64,000 bases of DNA from Halomonas sp. TA22 (GTDB lineage: Bacteria > Pseudomonadota > Gammaproteobacteria > Pseudomonadales > Halomonadaceae), in NCBI RefSeq assembly GCF_013009075.1, contig NZ_CP053108.1, forward strand, positions 2,418,001 to 2,482,000, given 5' to 3'. This document shows positions 9,987 to 22,075 of this stretch, piece after piece; position 1 is the stretch's first letter, and each line of letters opens with the position of its first letter. A model generated the notes under the pieces. That model was not told the origin of the DNA and searched no databases. It saw only the letters and a list, made by a program, of their open reading frames with translations. The translations under genes and the position numbers were made by a program.

Positions 9987-11228
9987 ATGGCACGCGAAAT
10001 TCTCGTCCTGGGTGCCGGCATGGTCGGTACCTCCATCGCCTTTCATCTGGCTCGTCGCGGACACTCGGTCACCCTGGTCGATCGTCGCCCACCGGGAGAG
10101 GAGACTTCCTTCGGCAATGCCGGCATCATCCAGCGCGAGGCGGTGCAGCCGCACGCCTTTCCGCGCGACATGACCACCCTGCTGCAGGTGCTGCCCAACC
10201 GGCGTATCGATATCCGCTATCACCCCAGGGGCATGCTGGCGGCGGCGGGTCCGCTGTTCCAGTACTGGCGACACTCGGCGCCCGGCCGCTATGCCGATAT
10301 CGTCCCCGAGTATGCCTCGCTGATCATGCGCTGCACCGACGAGCACCAGCAGATGATCGAGGCGGCAGGCGCCGAGGCGCTGGTGCGTCGCGAGGGTTGG
10401 CTCGAGGTCTTTCGCACCCAGCGCGTGTTCGATGCGGTGCTCGACGAGGCGAAGCGCAACCAGCAGCGTTTCGGTGTCAGCTACGAGATGCTGGACCGCG
10501 CGGCGCTCAAGGCCAAGGAGCCGCACCTCGCCGACGCGCTGCTCGGTGCCATCCACTGGACCAACAGCTGGACGGTGATCGACCCAGGCGCCTTGGTGCA
10601 GGCTTACGCACGTGCCTTCGAGGCCGAGGGTGGACGCTTCGAGCAGGCCGAGGTCACGTCCGTGGAGCAGGCCGGCAGCGGCTGGCGCCTGACCACGCCA
10701 AGTGGCACCCTCGAGGCACAGTCGCTGGTGCTGGCGACAGGTCCCTGGGCGCACGACGCGCTGAAGCCGCTGGGCTATCGCCTGCCGATGTTTCCCAAGC
10801 GCGGTTATCACATGCACTACACGATGCGCGAGCCGGCCAGGCTCAGCCACTGGGTGATGGACTACGAGTCGGGGTATCTGCTGGCACCGATGCGCGCCGG
10901 TATCCGGCTGACCACGGGGGCCGAGTTGACCACCCTCGAAGGGGAGGCGCGCCATGGCCAGTTGGAGGCCGCCGAGCGAGTGGCGCGCCAGCTGTTGCCG
11001 CTGGGCGAGCGGCGCGACCCCGAGCCGTGGCGCGGCAATCGCCCCTGCATGCCGGACATGAAGCCGGTGATCGGCCCTGCGCCCCGGCACCCCGGGCTCT
11101 GGTTCGCCTTCGGCCATGGCCACCAGGGGTTTACCCTGGGACCTGTCACCGGGCGCCTGATCGGCGAGATGATCGATGGCGAGTCACCCTGTGTCGATGT
11201 GGCGCCATTTCGCGCCGAACGCTTCTGA
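9987..11228 (+). CDS. FAD-dependent oxidoreductase, D-amino-acid dehydrogenase (DadA) type
   Basis: A 413-aa DAO-family flavoenzyme. The N-terminus VLGAGMVGTSIAFHLARRG (about 5-23) is the dinucleotide-binding Rossmann motif. SFGNAGIIQREAVQPHA follows as in DadA-like proteins, and a C-terminal FAD motif is at WFAFGHGHQGFTLGP. It probably oxidises a D-amino acid or related amine with electrons passed to the membrane; the substrate cannot be read from sequence. The ATG at 9987 is used because AAGGACAG lies upstream; an in-frame ATG 24 bp earlier lacks a good site. DUF2218 and EamA genes follow in the same direction. Confidence 0.9.
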   Translation: MAREILVLGAGMVGTSIAFHLARRGHSVTLVDRRPPGEETSFGNAGIIQREAVQPHAFPRDMTTLLQVLPNRRIDIRYHPRGMLAAAGPLFQYWRHSAPGRYADIVPEYASLIMRCTDEHQQMIEAAGAEALVRREGWLEVFRTQRVFDAVLDEAKRNQQRFGVSYEMLDRAALKAKEPHLADALLGAIHWTNSWTVIDPGALVQAYARAFEAEGGRFEQAEVTSVEQAGSGWRLTTPSGTLEAQSLVLATGPWAHDALKPLGYRLPMFPKRGYHMHYTMREPARLSHWVMDYESGYLLAPMRAGIRLTTGAELTTLEGEARHGQLEAAERVARQLLPLGERRDPEPWRGNRPCMPDMKPVIGPAPRHPGLWFAFGHGHQGFTLGPVTGRLIGEMIDGESPCVDVAPFRAERF

Positions 11229-11271
11229 CGGCCGTAGCCGATCGATAACTCACGAATGAACTGGAGGAGCA

Positions 11272-11553
11272 ATGCCCACTACCCGCGCCGAGATCGCCAC
11301 CCCCTCCGGGGCCAAGTTGATCCATCGCCTGTGCAAGCACTGGGCCCACAAGCTGAAGGTCGAACATGAGGGTGCCTACGGGCGGGTCGAATTCGATAAA
11401 GGCGTGTGCCTGATGACGGCCGAGGAGGAGCAGCTGAACGTCGTCATCGAGGCCTCGGACGAGGCGAGCCTGACGCGTTTGGAGGAGGTGGCCGCCAGCC
11501 ATCTCGAGCGCATGGCGAACCAGGAGACGCTGGAGATCGTCTGGCACCGATGA
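11272..11553 (+). CDS. DUF2218 family protein
   Basis: A 93-aa protein with the compact DUF2218 pattern: conserved LIHRLCKHWAHKLKVE near the N-terminus, a central GRVEFDKG, and a final helix LEEVAASHLERMA. Function unknown; family members are often linked to metal or siderophore genes. GGAGGAG precedes the ATG. The stop overlaps the start of the following permease (ATGA), so the two are translationally coupled. Confidence 0.88.
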   Translation: MPTTRAEIATPSGAKLIHRLCKHWAHKLKVEHEGAYGRVEFDKGVCLMTAEEEQLNVVIEASDEASLTRLEEVAASHLERMANQETLEIVWHR

Positions 11554-12458
11554 GCGCTTCCTCTTCGCCGCGGCGTGCCCATCTCGGCATGCTGCTGTGG
11601 GCCCTCCTGGTGGGATTCTCCTATCCGGCGGTGGGCTTGATCGGCGAGGCACTGCCGCCGATGCTGCTCACCGCACTGCGCTTCGCGATCGCCTCGCTTG
11701 CGTTGTGGCCGCTGGCGCGGGGCGCTCGCGAAGGCTGGCCGGGGTGGCGCACGTTGTCGCTCTATGCGCTGATGGGGCTGTGTCTGGCGGGGTTCTTTGC
11801 CGCCATGTTCTGGGCGGCGCATCGTGCCACGGCGGTCTCCATGGCCACGTTGTTCGTCAGTGTGCCGCTGCTGGCGTTCACGCTGGGCCTGGGGGCGCGG
11901 GTGGAACGCCTCGCCTGGCGATTGCCCTCGATCCTGACGCTGGGGGCTGTCGGTGCGCTGGGGCTGGCCTGGGCGGAATCGCGAGACAGTGCGGGTGGGC
12001 TTCAGTTCGGCACGGGCGAGGCGGTATTCTTTCTCGGCTGTGTCTCCTCGGCGCTCTATCCGGTACTCAGCAAATGGGGCATGGCCAATGGCTGGCTCTC
12101 CCGCTCCGCCTCGGTGCGTACGTTCTGGAGCCTTTCCCTGGGCGGAGTGCTGGTCGGCATCGCCGGGCTCGTGCTCGAACCAGTCTCGGCACTGCTTGCC
12201 ATGACCGTCCAGGATCTGCTGGTGGTGGCCTATCTGGGGCTCTTCTCCAGTGCCATGACCTTCTGGCTGCAGCAGCGCGCTACCGCCATACTGACGCCGG
12301 GCGGGGTCACCGCCTACAGTTACCTGGTGCCCTTCGTGTCGATGCTGGTGCTGTTCCTCCAGCAGCCCGATCAGATTGGCTGGCGATGGTTGCCGGGTAG
12401 CCTGCTGGTGGTGCTGGCCATCGTCCTGCTGCTGCGTTCCGAGCGTCACACGGACTGA
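11550..12458 (+). CDS. EamA/DMT-family permease
   Basis: A 302-aa integral membrane protein with two repeated EamA domains (about 10-140 and 155-295) and about ten hydrophobic segments, the layout of drug/metabolite transporters of the RhaT/YdcZ type. The ATG at 11550 overlaps the DUF2218 stop and gives a short cytoplasmic N-terminus before the first membrane helix (MLLWALLVGFSYPAVGL). Substrate unknown; metabolite or amino acid export is usual for the family. Confidence 0.9.
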   Translation: MSASSSPRRAHLGMLLWALLVGFSYPAVGLIGEALPPMLLTALRFAIASLALWPLARGAREGWPGWRTLSLYALMGLCLAGFFAAMFWAAHRATAVSMATLFVSVPLLAFTLGLGARVERLAWRLPSILTLGAVGALGLAWAESRDSAGGLQFGTGEAVFFLGCVSSALYPVLSKWGMANGWLSRSASVRTFWSLSLGGVLVGIAGLVLEPVSALLAMTVQDLLVVAYLGLFSSAMTFWLQQRATAILTPGGVTAYSYLVPFVSMLVLFLQQPDQIGWRWLPGSLLVVLAIVLLLRSERHTD

Positions 12459-12529
12459 TATCTGCCAGAGCGACTCATCCAAACCTGGCGCCTGTCGCTT
12501 ATACTGGCGCCCTTCGCCCACTACCCTAA

Positions 12530-13348
<819 letters not shown>

Positions 13349-13525
13349 CCAGGCCGGGTTGGGCTGGAGGAGGCGTTCGGCGGGCCGCATCTGCAATGGC
13401 GGGCATCTGGGGTAGCCGTGACGGGCGGAATCCTGTAACATTCCAAAAATTTTGGCCGGGCGCCGGATGAAGAGTCTGCATCAGCGCTTGTTGAATCGGC
13501 CCACAGGCAGTTTGGCAATCACAAC

Positions 13526-13570
13526 AAGCGGGATGAAACCGATCTATTTCGGGTTTCGTCCCGCTTTTTT
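13526..13570 (+). terminator. Leader terminator upstream of carA
   Basis: AAGCGGGATGAAACC (13526-13540) pairs with GGGTTTCGTCCCGCTT (13551-13566), giving a long stem, then TTTTTT. It lies about 100 bp before the carA start, so it either ends dapB transcription or acts as an attenuator for carAB. The gap 13349-13667 also has a palindrome CCAAAAATTTTGG around 13443. No gene is seen in it. Confidence 0.85.
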
Positions 13571-13667
13571 ACGAGTCAAGCGCCGGTGTGGCCGGGCCCG
13601 CCAGATGAACCCTCTGATGAATCAGCAGTCTCGTCAGACGATCATACGAGTATGGGAGGAAGTTGCA

Positions 13668-14813
13668 TTGAACAGACCCGCGATACTGGCCTTGGAAGAT
13701 GGCAGCGTGTTTCACGGCACCGCTATCGGCGCCGATGGGCAAACCAGCGGTGAGGTGGTGTTCAATACGGCCATGACGGGGTACCAGGAGATTCTCACTG
13801 ATCTCTCCTATACCCGACAGATCGTTACGCTGACCTATCCGCATATCGGCAATACCGGCATCAACCCCGAGGACAGCGAGTACGACCGCATTGCCGTCGC
13901 CGGCCTGGTGATCCGCGACCTGCCGCTGATGGCCAGCAACTTCCGCAGCGAGCGGCGCCTGGATGACTATCTCAAGAGCCAGAAGATTCTCGGTATCGCC
14001 GATATCGACACGCGCCGGCTGACCCGCCTCCTGCGAGACAAGGGCGCGCAGAACGGCGCGATACTTGCCGGCCCCGAGGCCGAGGGCGACGATGCCGTGG
14101 AGCGCGCCCTGGCCGCGGCCCGCGCATTCCCCGGGCTCAAGGGCATGGACCTCGCCAAGGAGGTTTCCTGCAAGGAGGCCTACGAGTGGAGCGAGGGCGA
14201 GTGGGAGCTGGGCAAGGGCAATGTCGATACGGGCGGCAGCGAGCGCCCCTACCACGTGGTGGTCTACGACTACGGCATCAAGTACAACATCCTGCGCATG
14301 CTCGCCTCGCGCGGCTGCCGGATCACGGTGGTGCCAGCACAGACGCCGGCAGGTGAAGTGTTGGCGATGCAGGCCGACGGTATCGTACTGGCCAATGGCC
14401 CCGGCGATCCCGCGCCCTGCGACTACGCGATCAAGGCGATTCGCGAGATTCTCGAGACCGATACGCCGCTGTTCGGCATCTGTCTCGGGCATCAGCTGCT
14501 GGCGCTGGCTGCCGGTGCCAAGACGGTGAAGATGAACCATGGCCACCATGGGGCCAACCATCCGGTACTCGATATCGATACCGGGCGCGTGCTGATCACC
14601 AGCCAGAACCACGGCTTCGCCGCCGACGAGACCAGTCTGCCGGCCAACGTGCGCGCCACCCACCGCTCGCTGTTCGACGGCACGCTGCAGGGTATCGAGC
14701 TGACCGATCGGCCCGCTTTCAGCTTCCAGGGGCACCCGGAAGCGAGCCCCGGGCCACACGATCTGGCGCCGCTGTTCGATCGTTTCGTCAGCATGATGAC
14801 CGCGCGCCGTTGA
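13668..14813 (+). CDS. carA: Carbamoyl-phosphate synthase small subunit CarA
   Basis: Glutaminase subunit feeding ammonia to CarB for arginine and pyrimidine synthesis. The start is the TTG at 13668: GGGAGGA lies 7 nt upstream and translation begins [15 protein letters not shown], matching the family N-terminus; E. coli carA also uses TTG. The product is 381 aa (E. coli 382). The C-terminal class I glutaminase has [14 protein letters not shown] with the nucleophile Cys, and [15 protein letters not shown] with the His and Glu. Confidence 0.96.
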   Translation: MNRPAILALEDGSVFHGTAIGADGQTSGEVVFNTAMTGYQEILTDLSYTRQIVTLTYPHIGNTGINPEDSEYDRIAVAGLVIRDLPLMASNFRSERRLDDYLKSQKILGIADIDTRRLTRLLRDKGAQNGAILAGPEAEGDDAVERALAAARAFPGLKGMDLAKEVSCKEAYEWSEGEWELGKGNVDTGGSERPYHVVVYDYGIKYNILRMLASRGCRITVVPAQTPAGEVLAMQADGIVLANGPGDPAPCDYAIKAIREILETDTPLFGICLGHQLLALAAGAKTVKMNHGHHGANHPVLDIDTGRVLITSQNHGFAADETSLPANVRATHRSLFDGTLQGIELTDRPAFSFQGHPEASPGPHDLAPLFDRFVSMMTARR

Positions 14814-14868
14814 GCGTGCCGAGTCTCCGATTGCGTCGCCGTCTGTCCATTTTCTAGCGGGAACCGTC

Positions 14869-17800
14869 ATGCCCAAACGTACCGACATCAAAAGCATTCT
14901 GATCATTGGCGCCGGCCCCATCGTCATCGGCCAGGCCAGCGAGTTCGACTATTCCGGCGCCCAGGCCTGCAAGGCGCTGCGCGAAGAGGGTTACCGAGTC
15001 ATTCTGGTCAACTCCAACCCGGCCACCATCATGACCGACCCGGTGATGGCCGATGCCACCTATATCGAGCCGATCACCTGGCAGACCGTCGAGAAGATCA
15101 TCGAGGCGGAGCGCCCCGATGCGCTGCTGCCGACCATGGGCGGCCAGACCGCACTCAACTGCGCGCTGGATCTCGACAAGCACGGCGTGCTGGAGAAGTA
15201 CGGCGTGGAGATGATCGGTGCCAATGCCGATGCCATCAACAAGGCCGAGGATCGCGACCTCTTCGACAAGGCAATGAAGAACATTGGCCTGGCATGCCCC
15301 AAGGCCAAGGTGGCGCACTCCATGGACGAGGCGTGGGAGATCCAGGCCGAGCTGGGCTTCCCCACCATCATCCGCCCCTCCTACACCATGGGTGGCTCCG
15401 GCGGTGGGGTGGCCTACAACAAGGAGGAGTTCGAGGAGATATGTACGCGCGGTTTCGAGCTTTCCAACAACCATGAACTGCTGATCGACGAGTCGCTGCT
15501 GGGTTGGAAGGAGTACGAGATGGAGGTCGTTCGCGACAAGAACGACAACTGCATCATCGTCTGCGCGATCGAGAACTTCGATCCCATGGGCGTGCATACC
15601 GGCGACTCCATCACCGTGGCCCCGGCGCAGACGCTGACCGACAAGGAGTATCAGGTCATGCGCGATGCATCGCTTGCGGTGCTGCGCGAGATCGGCGTCG
15701 AGACCGGCGGCTCCAACGTGCAGTTCGGCGTCGATCCCAAGACCGGGCGCATGGTGATCATCGAGATGAACCCGCGGGTCAGTCGCTCCTCGGCACTGGC
15801 CTCCAAGGCCACCGGTTTCCCGATCGCCAAGATCGCCGCCAAGTTGGCGGTGGGTTACACCCTGGATGAGCTCAGCAACGACATTACCGGCGGCGCTACG
15901 CCGGCCTCGTTCGAGCCGTCGATAGACTATGTCGTCACCAAGATTCCGCGCTTCACCTTCGAGAAGTTCCCCCAGGCCAACGATCGTCTCACGACCCAGA
16001 TGAAGTCGGTGGGCGAGGTGATGGCGATCGGGCGCACCTTCCAGGAGTCGCTGCAGAAGGCGTTGCGTGGTCTCGAGACAGGCAATGATGGTCTCGACTC
16101 CATCGTGACCGATTTCACCGGTGAGGCCATGGCGCGTATCAAGGGCGAGCTGCAGGCCGCCGGCGCCGAACGGATCTTCTACATCGCCGACGCCATGCGT
16201 GCGGGCATGAGTCTCGATGAGATCTTTGCGCTGACCAACATCGATCCCTGGTTCCTGGTGCAGATCGAGGATCTGGTGCTGCGCGAGCAGGCGCTGGTCA
16301 AGCGCTCGCTTACCGAGCTCGACGCCCGTGGCATGTTCCAGCTCAAGCGGCGCGGCTTCAGCGACGCACGCCTGGCGAGCCTGCTTGGGGTCTCCGAGCA
16401 GGCGCTGCGCAACACGCGCCACAAGATGGGCATCCGCCCGGTCTACAAGCGCGTCGACACCTGTGCCGCCGAGTTCGCCTCCGACACTGCCTACATGTAC
16501 TCCACCTACGAGGAGGAGTGCGAGGCCGAGGTCTCCGATCGCAAGAAAATCATGGTGCTCGGCGGCGGGCCGAACCGTATCGGCCAGGGTATCGAGTTCG
16601 ACTACTGCTGCGTACACGCCGCCTTCGCCATGCGCGACGATGGCTATGAGACCATCATGGTCAACTGCAATCCGGAAACCGTCTCCACCGACTATGACAC
16701 CTCGGATCGCCTCTACTTCGAGCCGGTGACCCTCGAGGACGTGCTGGAGATCGCCGCCAAGGAGCAGCCGGTCGGGGTGATCGTGCAATTCGGCGGCCAG
16801 ACACCGCTCAAGCTGGCCCGCGACCTGGAGGCGGCCGGCGTGCCGATCATCGGCACCACGCCAGACGCCATCGACCGTGCCGAGGATCGTGAGCGCTTCC
16901 AGCAGATGATCGACAAGCTGGGCCTCAAGCAGCCGCCCAACGCCACCGCGCGCAGCTTCGAGGAGGCCTTTGCCAAGGCCGAGGCGATCGGCTACCCGCT
17001 GGTGGTGCGGCCAAGCTACGTACTCGGCGGGCGTGCCATGGAGATCGTCTACGGCGCCTCCGAGCTCGAGAACTACATGACCCATGCGGTCAAGGTCTCC
17101 AACGATTCACCGGTGCTGCTCGACCACTTCCTGAATGCCGCCATCGAGGTCGATATCGACGCCGTCTCCGACGGACAGCAGGTGGTGATCGGCGGCATCA
17201 TGCAGCATATCGAGCAGGCCGGGGTGCACTCCGGCGACTCGGCATGCGCGCTGCCGCCCTACTCGCTGCCCGCCGACGTTCAGGACGAGATGCGTGAGCA
17301 GGTCAAGAAGATGGCCGTGGAGCTTGGCGTCGTTGGCCTGATGAACGTGCAGCTGGCCTGGCAGGATGGCGAGATCTACGTCATCGAGGTCAATCCGCGA
17401 GCCTCGCGCACCGTGCCCTTCGTCTCCAAGTGCATCGGCATATCGCTTGCCCAGATCGCGGCGCGCTGCATGGCGGGCACCACGCTGGCCGAGCAGGGCT
17501 TCGAGCGCGAGATCGTGCCGCACTTCTACAGCGTCAAGGAGGCGGTCTTCCCGTTCAACAAGTTCCCGGGAGTCGATCCGATCCTGTCGCCGGAGATGAA
17601 GTCGACCGGCGAAGTGATGGGTAGTGGCGACACTTTCGCCGAGGCCTTCTACAAGGCACAGCTGGGCGCGGGCGAGGCGATCCCCAAGCTCGAAGGCGAG
17701 CGCAAGGCGTTCCTCTCGGTACGCGACCCGGACAAGGAGGGCGTTATCGAGGTGGCAAAAACTCTGCTAGGCTTGGGTTTCTCGCTATGCGCTACCCGCG

Positions 17801-18099
17801 GTACCGCCGTCTCTCTAGAGGCTGCCGGGCTGCCCGTGGAGACCGTCAACAAGGTCTTCGAGGGGCGTCCGCACATCGTCGATATGCTGAAGAACGATGA
17901 CGTGGCCTATATCGTCAACACCACCGAAGGTCGCCAGGCAATCAGCGACTCTTCGGTGATCCGTCGTACGGCGCTTGCCCGCAAGGTGCCCTATGCCACG
18001 ACTTTGGCAGGCGCCAGAGCGGTGTGCATGGCATTGGAGTACGGCAACGAGATTACCGTGCGGCGGCTACAGGAACTGCATGCAGGAGCAACGCAATGA
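14869..18099 (+). CDS. carB: Carbamoyl-phosphate synthase large subunit CarB
   Basis: Makes carbamoyl phosphate from bicarbonate, ATP and ammonia from CarA. The 1076-aa product has the two homologous ATP-grasp halves (about 1-400 and 550-935), with [10 protein letters not shown] in the first and [11 protein letters not shown] in the second, a central oligomerisation region, and a C-terminal MGS-like allosteric domain (about 936-1076). Length matches E. coli CarB (1073). Its TGA overlaps the greA ATG. Confidence 0.99.
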   Translation: MPKRTDIKSILIIGAGPIVIGQASEFDYSGAQACKALREEGYRVILVNSNPATIMTDPVMADATYIEPITWQTVEKIIEAERPDALLPTMGGQTALNCALDLDKHGVLEKYGVEMIGANADAINKAEDRDLFDKAMKNIGLACPKAKVAHSMDEAWEIQAELGFPTIIRPSYTMGGSGGGVAYNKEEFEEICTRGFELSNNHELLIDESLLGWKEYEMEVVRDKNDNCIIVCAIENFDPMGVHTGDSITVAPAQTLTDKEYQVMRDASLAVLREIGVETGGSNVQFGVDPKTGRMVIIEMNPRVSRSSALASKATGFPIAKIAAKLAVGYTLDELSNDITGGATPASFEPSIDYVVTKIPRFTFEKFPQANDRLTTQMKSVGEVMAIGRTFQESLQKALRGLETGNDGLDSIVTDFTGEAMARIKGELQAAGAERIFYIADAMRAGMSLDEIFALTNIDPWFLVQIEDLVLREQALVKRSLTELDARGMFQLKRRGFSDARLASLLGVSEQALRNTRHKMGIRPVYKRVDTCAAEFASDTAYMYSTYEEECEAEVSDRKKIMVLGGGPNRIGQGIEFDYCCVHAAFAMRDDGYETIMVNCNPETVSTDYDTSDRLYFEPVTLEDVLEIAAKEQPVGVIVQFGGQTPLKLARDLEAAGVPIIGTTPDAIDRAEDRERFQQMIDKLGLKQPPNATARSFEEAFAKAEAIGYPLVVRPSYVLGGRAMEIVYGASELENYMTHAVKVSNDSPVLLDHFLNAAIEVDIDAVSDGQQVVIGGIMQHIEQAGVHSGDSACALPPYSLPADVQDEMREQVKKMAVELGVVGLMNVQLAWQDGEIYVIEVNPRASRTVPFVSKCIGISLAQIAARCMAGTTLAEQGFEREIVPHFYSVKEAVFPFNKFPGVDPILSPEMKSTGEVMGSGDTFAEAFYKAQLGAGEAIPKLEGERKAFLSVRDPDKEGVIEVAKTLLGLGFSLCATRGTAVSLEAAGLPVETVNKVFEGRPHIVDMLKNDDVAYIVNTTEGRQAISDSSVIRRTALARKVPYATTLAGARAVCMALEYGNEITVRRLQELHAGATQ

Positions 18100-18572
18100 A
18101 CAAGGTCCCGATGACCGTCGCAGGCGAAGCCCGCCTGCGTGAAGAGCTCGAGCAGCTCAAGGGCGTCGAACGGCCCAAGGTGATCAACGCCATCGCCGAG
18201 GCGCGCGAGCATGGTGATCTCAAGGAGAATGCCGAATATCATGCGGCCCGCGAACAGCAGGGCTTCATCGAAGGGCGCATCCAGGAGATCGAGAGCAAGC
18301 TCTCCACCTCCCAGGTGATCGACGTCACCAAGCTGCCGCGCACCGGTAAGGTCATCTTTGGCGTGACCGTCGGGCTGCTCAATCTCGACACCGACGAGCA
18401 GGTGCGCTACCGCATCGTTGGCGAGGACGAGGCCGACATCAAATCGGGCAAGATCTCCGTTACCTCGCCCATCGCCCGTGCCCTGATCGGCAAGGAGGAG
18501 GGCGATGTGGTGGTGGTACAGACTCCCGGCGGCGAGGTGGAGTACGAGATCGAGAGTGTCGAGCATCTGTAG
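18096..18572 (+). CDS. greA: Transcription elongation factor GreA
   Basis: GreA rescues backtracked RNA polymerase by stimulating transcript cleavage. The 158-aa product has the N-terminal coiled coil with the acidic tip ([22 protein letters not shown], about 35-56) and the FKBP-like C-terminal domain. The ATG at 18096 overlaps the carB TGA (ATGA), so the longer upstream frame is not used. A carB-greA junction is common in this group. Confidence 0.98.
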   Translation: MNKVPMTVAGEARLREELEQLKGVERPKVINAIAEAREHGDLKENAEYHAAREQQGFIEGRIQEIESKLSTSQVIDVTKLPRTGKVIFGVTVGLLNLDTDEQVRYRIVGEDEADIKSGKISVTSPIARALIGKEEGDVVVVQTPGGEVEYEIESVEHL

Positions 18573-18596
18573 CCCTACCCGGCTGCAGAGGCAACG

Positions 18597-18627
18597 CGAC
18601 GAGGCCGCCCAATGGGCGGCCTCGTCG
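18597..18627. terminator. Hairpin between greA and yhbY
   Basis: A perfect 14-bp GC-rich stem (CGACGAGGCCGCCC at 18597-18610 and its complement at 18614-18627) with a 3-nt loop between convergent genes. There is no T run on the plus strand, so it may work with Rho or as an RNA-stabilising end. Confidence 0.65.
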
Positions 18628-18657
18628 TCAGTGGTATCGATACGCTAGGCGTGTCGC

Positions 18658-18984
18658 TCAGTGACGCCCGTGATGATTCTCGAAACGGGTGACATTGGAG
18701 AGCTTGGGGTTGGCCTTGGGGTTCCTGCGATAGAGCAGCGCCATCTTGCCGATGGTCTGTATGCGCTCTGCACCACTCTGGGCGATGAGCTCCTCGAGCA
18801 TGGCGCTGCGCTCGTCGCGCTCGGCGATGGCGAGCTTGATCTTGACCAGTTCGTGGTCGTTCAGGGCACGCTCGAGTTCGGCAATCACGCCCTCGGAGAT
18901 GCCGTTTTCCGAAACCGTGACCACCGGATTGAGGTGATGGCCGATGCTGCGGAATGCTTTCTTTTGTGCCTGTGACAAGCTCAT
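18658..18984 (-). CDS. yhbY: CRM-domain RNA-binding protein YhbY
   Basis: A 108-aa single CRM-domain protein associated with the pre-50S ribosome. MSLSQAQKKAFRSIGHHLNPVV, then a GxxG-type loop (GKMALLYRRNPKA) are typical. The ATG at 18984 gives the family start; an in-frame ATG 36 bp upstream would add an unconserved extension. It is divergent from rlmE, as in E. coli. Confidence 0.94.
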   Translation of the reverse strand: MSLSQAQKKAFRSIGHHLNPVVTVSENGISEGVIAELERALNDHELVKIKLAIAERDERSAMLEELIAQSGAERIQTIGKMALLYRRNPKANPKLSNVTRFENHHGRH

Positions 18985-19119
18985 GGTATCTTGGCGGTCC
19001 AGTTGCGCTGAACCCGCCATGGTACGGCGAAAGTGGCGCTAGCGAAAGCCTCGTTATCGTACGATTTCCGTTTTCCCTCGACTCACCCTTGATCCGCCAT
19101 CCGATACACAGGTGATGCC

Positions 19120-19800
19120 GTGGTACGCTCCACCAGTTCCAGCAAGACCCCCTCCTCCCGCGCTAGCGCCGGGAAGAGCGGTAGCGCGAGCAAAACCAGT
19201 GCCAGTTGGCTCAAGGAGCACTTCGACGACCAGTACGTGCAGCGCAGTTGGCAGGATGGCTATCGCTCGCGTGCAAGCTACAAGCTTCTCGAGCTTGATG
19301 AGAAGGCCAAGCTGTTTCGGCGCGGCATGAGCGTGATCGATCTGGGCGCGGCCCCGGGGGGCTGGAGCCAGGTCGCCGCCGAGAAGGTCGGCGACAGTGG
19401 GTTGGTGATCGCCTCCGACATCCTCGAGATGGATGCGCTGGTCGGGGTGGAGTTCGTGTGTGGCGACTTCACCGAGGAGGAGGTGCTCGAAGCTATCCTC
19501 GCCACCCTCGCGGGGCGCCCGGTGGACCTTGTGATGTCCGACATGGCCCCCAATATGAGTGGTATGGCTGCCATCGATCAGCCTCAGGCGATGTATCTCG
19601 TCGAGCTGGCGCTGGATCTGGCGCGCCAGACACTGGCTCCCGGCGGCAACTTTTTGGCCAAGGTGTTTCAGGGGGAAGGGTTCGACGACTATCTGAAGGA
19701 GCTGCGCAGCAGCTTCGCCAGGGTAGTGACGCGCAAGCCCGATGCCTCACGCGCTCGCTCGCGAGAGGTCTATCTGCTGGCGGAGAAGTTTCATGGCTGA
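19120..19800 (+). CDS. rlmE: 23S rRNA (uridine-2552-2'-O) methyltransferase RlmE
   Basis: SAM-dependent enzyme (RrmJ/FtsJ) that methylates the A loop of 23S rRNA. The 226-aa product has [16 protein letters not shown] near residue 28, the SAM motif [14 protein letters not shown], the catalytic set K (SYKL), D ([10 protein letters not shown]), K (LAKVFQGEG) and E (REVYLLA). The start is a GTG at 19120; it adds a Ser/Lys-rich N-terminus slightly longer than in E. coli. ftsH follows, as in many proteobacteria. Confidence 0.96.
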   Translation: MVRSTSSSKTPSSRASAGKSGSASKTSASWLKEHFDDQYVQRSWQDGYRSRASYKLLELDEKAKLFRRGMSVIDLGAAPGGWSQVAAEKVGDSGLVIASDILEMDALVGVEFVCGDFTEEEVLEAILATLAGRPVDLVMSDMAPNMSGMAAIDQPQAMYLVELALDLARQTLAPGGNFLAKVFQGEGFDDYLKELRSSFARVVTRKPDASRARSREVYLLAEKFHG

Positions 19801-19997
19801 TGGCAGGTGTCATCGGCTCAATCTGACAAGTGAATAGGCGTACTCTAACGCTCCGATAGAAAGACAGGCGTCGCGAAATGTGTCAGTGTCACGAACTAAG
19901 GTGGCCTGATGATTGAACATATATGCGGGCCTTAGTGTCGGAGTGTTACGCCGCTTGGCAGTTCGTTTTCAGCAATGAGGGTACTCCCTTGAATGAT

Positions 19998-21971
19998 ATG
20001 GCGAAGAACCTGATCCTGTGGTTGGTCATCGCGGCAGTACTGCTGACGGTGTTCAACAACTTCAATGTGGACACCTCGCCGCAGTCCATGAACTATTCGC
20101 AGTTCGTGCAGCAGGTACAGAACCAGCAAATCCGCAGCGTGACCATCGATGGCTATACCATTACCGGTGAGCGTGCCGATGGGTCGCAGTTCCAGACCAT
20201 CAGGCCGGCCGCCGAGGATCCGCAGCTGATCAACGATCTGCTGAGCAACAACGTCACGGTGGTCGGCCGTGAGCCGCAGGAGCAGAGCTTGTGGACGCGG
20301 TTGTTGATCGCCAGCTTCCCGATCCTGATCATTCTGGCCATTTTCATCTTCTTCATGCGTCAGATGCAGGGCGGTGCCGGTGGTAAGGGCGGGCCGATGA
20401 GTTTTGGCAAGTCCAAGGCCAAGCTGCTCTCGCAGGATCAGATCAAGACGACCTTCGCCGATGTCGCCGGCTGTGACGAGGCCAAGGAGGAGGTCGAGGA
20501 GCTGGTCGACTTCCTGCGTGATCCGACCAAGTTCCAGCGCCTGGGCGGGACGATTCCGCGCGGCGTGCTGATGGTCGGTCCACCGGGTACCGGTAAGACG
20601 CTGCTCGCCAAGTCGATCGCCGGCGAGGCCAAGGTGCCGTTCTTCTCGATCTCCGGTTCCGATTTCGTCGAGATGTTCGTCGGCGTCGGTGCCTCGCGGG
20701 TACGCGACATGTTCGAGCAGGCCAAGAAGCAGGCACCCTGCATCATCTTCATTGACGAGATCGACGCCGTGGGCCGTTCGCGCGGCGCCGGCATGGGCGG
20801 CGGCAACGACGAGCGCGAGCAGACGCTCAACCAGCTGCTGGTGGAGATGGATGGCTTCGAAGCCAACGAAGGCATCATCGTCATCGCTGCGACCAACCGC
20901 CCCGATGTGCTTGACCCGGCCTTGATGCGGCCGGGCCGTTTCGATCGTCAGGTGGTGGTGGGGCTGCCCGATATCCGCGGTCGCGAGCATATCCTGGGCG
21001 TTCACCTGCGCAAGGTGCCGCTGGCCGAGGACGTCAAGCCGGCCTTGATCGCTCGCGGTACGCCGGGCTTCTCCGGCGCCGATCTGGCTAACCTGGTCAA
21101 TGAGGCGGCGCTGTTCGCGGCCCGCCGCAACAAGCGTCTGGTCGGCATGGAGGAGCTGGAGCTGGCCAAGGACAAGATCATGATGGGCGCCGAGCGCAAG
21201 TCGATGGTCATGACCGACAAGGAGAAGCTCAACACCGCCTATCACGAATCTGGTCACGCGATCATCGGCCTGGTGATGCCGGAGCACGACCCAGTCTACA
21301 AGGTCACTATCATTCCGCGTGGCCGTGCGCTGGGTGTGACCATGTTCCTGCCCGAGCAGGATCGCTACAGCCTGTCGCGTCAGCAACTGCTCAGCCAGAT
21401 CTGCTCGCTGTTCGGCGGCCGTATCGCCGAGGAGATGACGCTTGGCCCGAATGGGGTCACTACCGGTGCCTCCAACGACATCAAGCGTGCCACCGAGCTT
21501 GCCCACAACATGGTAGCCAAGTGGGGCCTCTCCGACGAGATGGGGCCGCTGATGTACGATGAGGATGAGTCGCATCAGTTCCTGGGTGGCCCCGGGCAGG
21601 GTGGCAGCAAGCTGCGTTCCGGTGAGACCACCACACGGCTGGATAAGGAGATCCGTCGGATCATCGACGAGTGCTATGCACAAGCCCAGCAGATCCTCGA
21701 GGACAATCGCGACAAGCTGGATGCGATGGCCGAGGCGTTGATGAAGTACGAGACCATCGATGCCGATCAGCTCAAGGACATCATGGAGGGTCGCCCGCCC
21801 CGTCCGCCGAAGGATTGGGATGACGATGCCGGGACGCCGTCGCCGATCGTCGACAAGCCGGAGGCCTCGAAGCCCGAGGAGCCGACAGTGGATGATGGCG
21901 ATGAAGAGGAGGGCGAGAGCGATAGACGGCGTCGCCCCTCCGATCCGCTGGGCGGGCCAGCGGGCAGCTGA
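19998..21971 (+). CDS. ftsH: ATP-dependent membrane zinc protease FtsH
   Basis: Membrane AAA+ protease that degrades sigma-32, LpxC and misassembled membrane proteins. The 657-aa product has two membrane helices (about 5-22 and 100-120), Walker A GPPGTGKT, Walker [10 protein letters not shown], the second region of homology [21 protein letters not shown], and the zinc site HESGH. The ATG at 19998 ([10 protein letters not shown]) matches E. coli. A TTG at 19989 has better spacing to GAGGG, so a 3-residue longer form is possible. The 197-bp gap upstream has an imperfect CTAAGG/CCTTAG inverted repeat but no clear sigma-32 promoter. Confidence 0.98.
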   Translation: MAKNLILWLVIAAVLLTVFNNFNVDTSPQSMNYSQFVQQVQNQQIRSVTIDGYTITGERADGSQFQTIRPAAEDPQLINDLLSNNVTVVGREPQEQSLWTRLLIASFPILIILAIFIFFMRQMQGGAGGKGGPMSFGKSKAKLLSQDQIKTTFADVAGCDEAKEEVEELVDFLRDPTKFQRLGGTIPRGVLMVGPPGTGKTLLAKSIAGEAKVPFFSISGSDFVEMFVGVGASRVRDMFEQAKKQAPCIIFIDEIDAVGRSRGAGMGGGNDEREQTLNQLLVEMDGFEANEGIIVIAATNRPDVLDPALMRPGRFDRQVVVGLPDIRGREHILGVHLRKVPLAEDVKPALIARGTPGFSGADLANLVNEAALFAARRNKRLVGMEELELAKDKIMMGAERKSMVMTDKEKLNTAYHESGHAIIGLVMPEHDPVYKVTIIPRGRALGVTMFLPEQDRYSLSRQQLLSQICSLFGGRIAEEMTLGPNGVTTGASNDIKRATELAHNMVAKWGLSDEMGPLMYDEDESHQFLGGPGQGGSKLRSGETTTRLDKEIRRIIDECYAQAQQILEDNRDKLDAMAEALMKYETIDADQLKDIMEGRPPRPPKDWDDDAGTPSPIVDKPEASKPEEPTVDDGDEEEGESDRRRRPSDPLGGPAGS

Positions 21972-21991
21972 TTGCCAGCCATGTGTCACTC

Positions 21992-22019
21992 CATCAAGGC
22001 GCCCTTGGGCGCCTTGATG
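21992..22019 (+). terminator. Terminator after ftsH
   Basis: CATCAAGGCGCCC (21992-22004) and GGGCGCCTTGATG (22007-22019) form a 13-bp stem with a very short loop, followed by CATTTCCGTCTC. The tail is only moderately T-rich. Confidence 0.75.
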
Positions 22020-22075
22020 CATTTCCGTCTCACCCCCCGGGCCTGTTAAAGTGGTGATTTCAGCAGGGCCCCGAT

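Noticed and set aside
14854-17085. A 743-codon minus-strand open frame opposite carB
   Set aside because: Antisense shadow of carB, rich in His, Leu and Gly as such shadows are.
19801-19997. Sigma-32 promoter upstream of ftsH
   Set aside because: TTGAAC is present near 19914 but no CCCCAT-like -10 lies at the right distance.
19932-22022. A 696-codon minus-strand open frame opposite ftsH
   Set aside because: Antisense shadow; ftsH motifs on the plus strand are complete.
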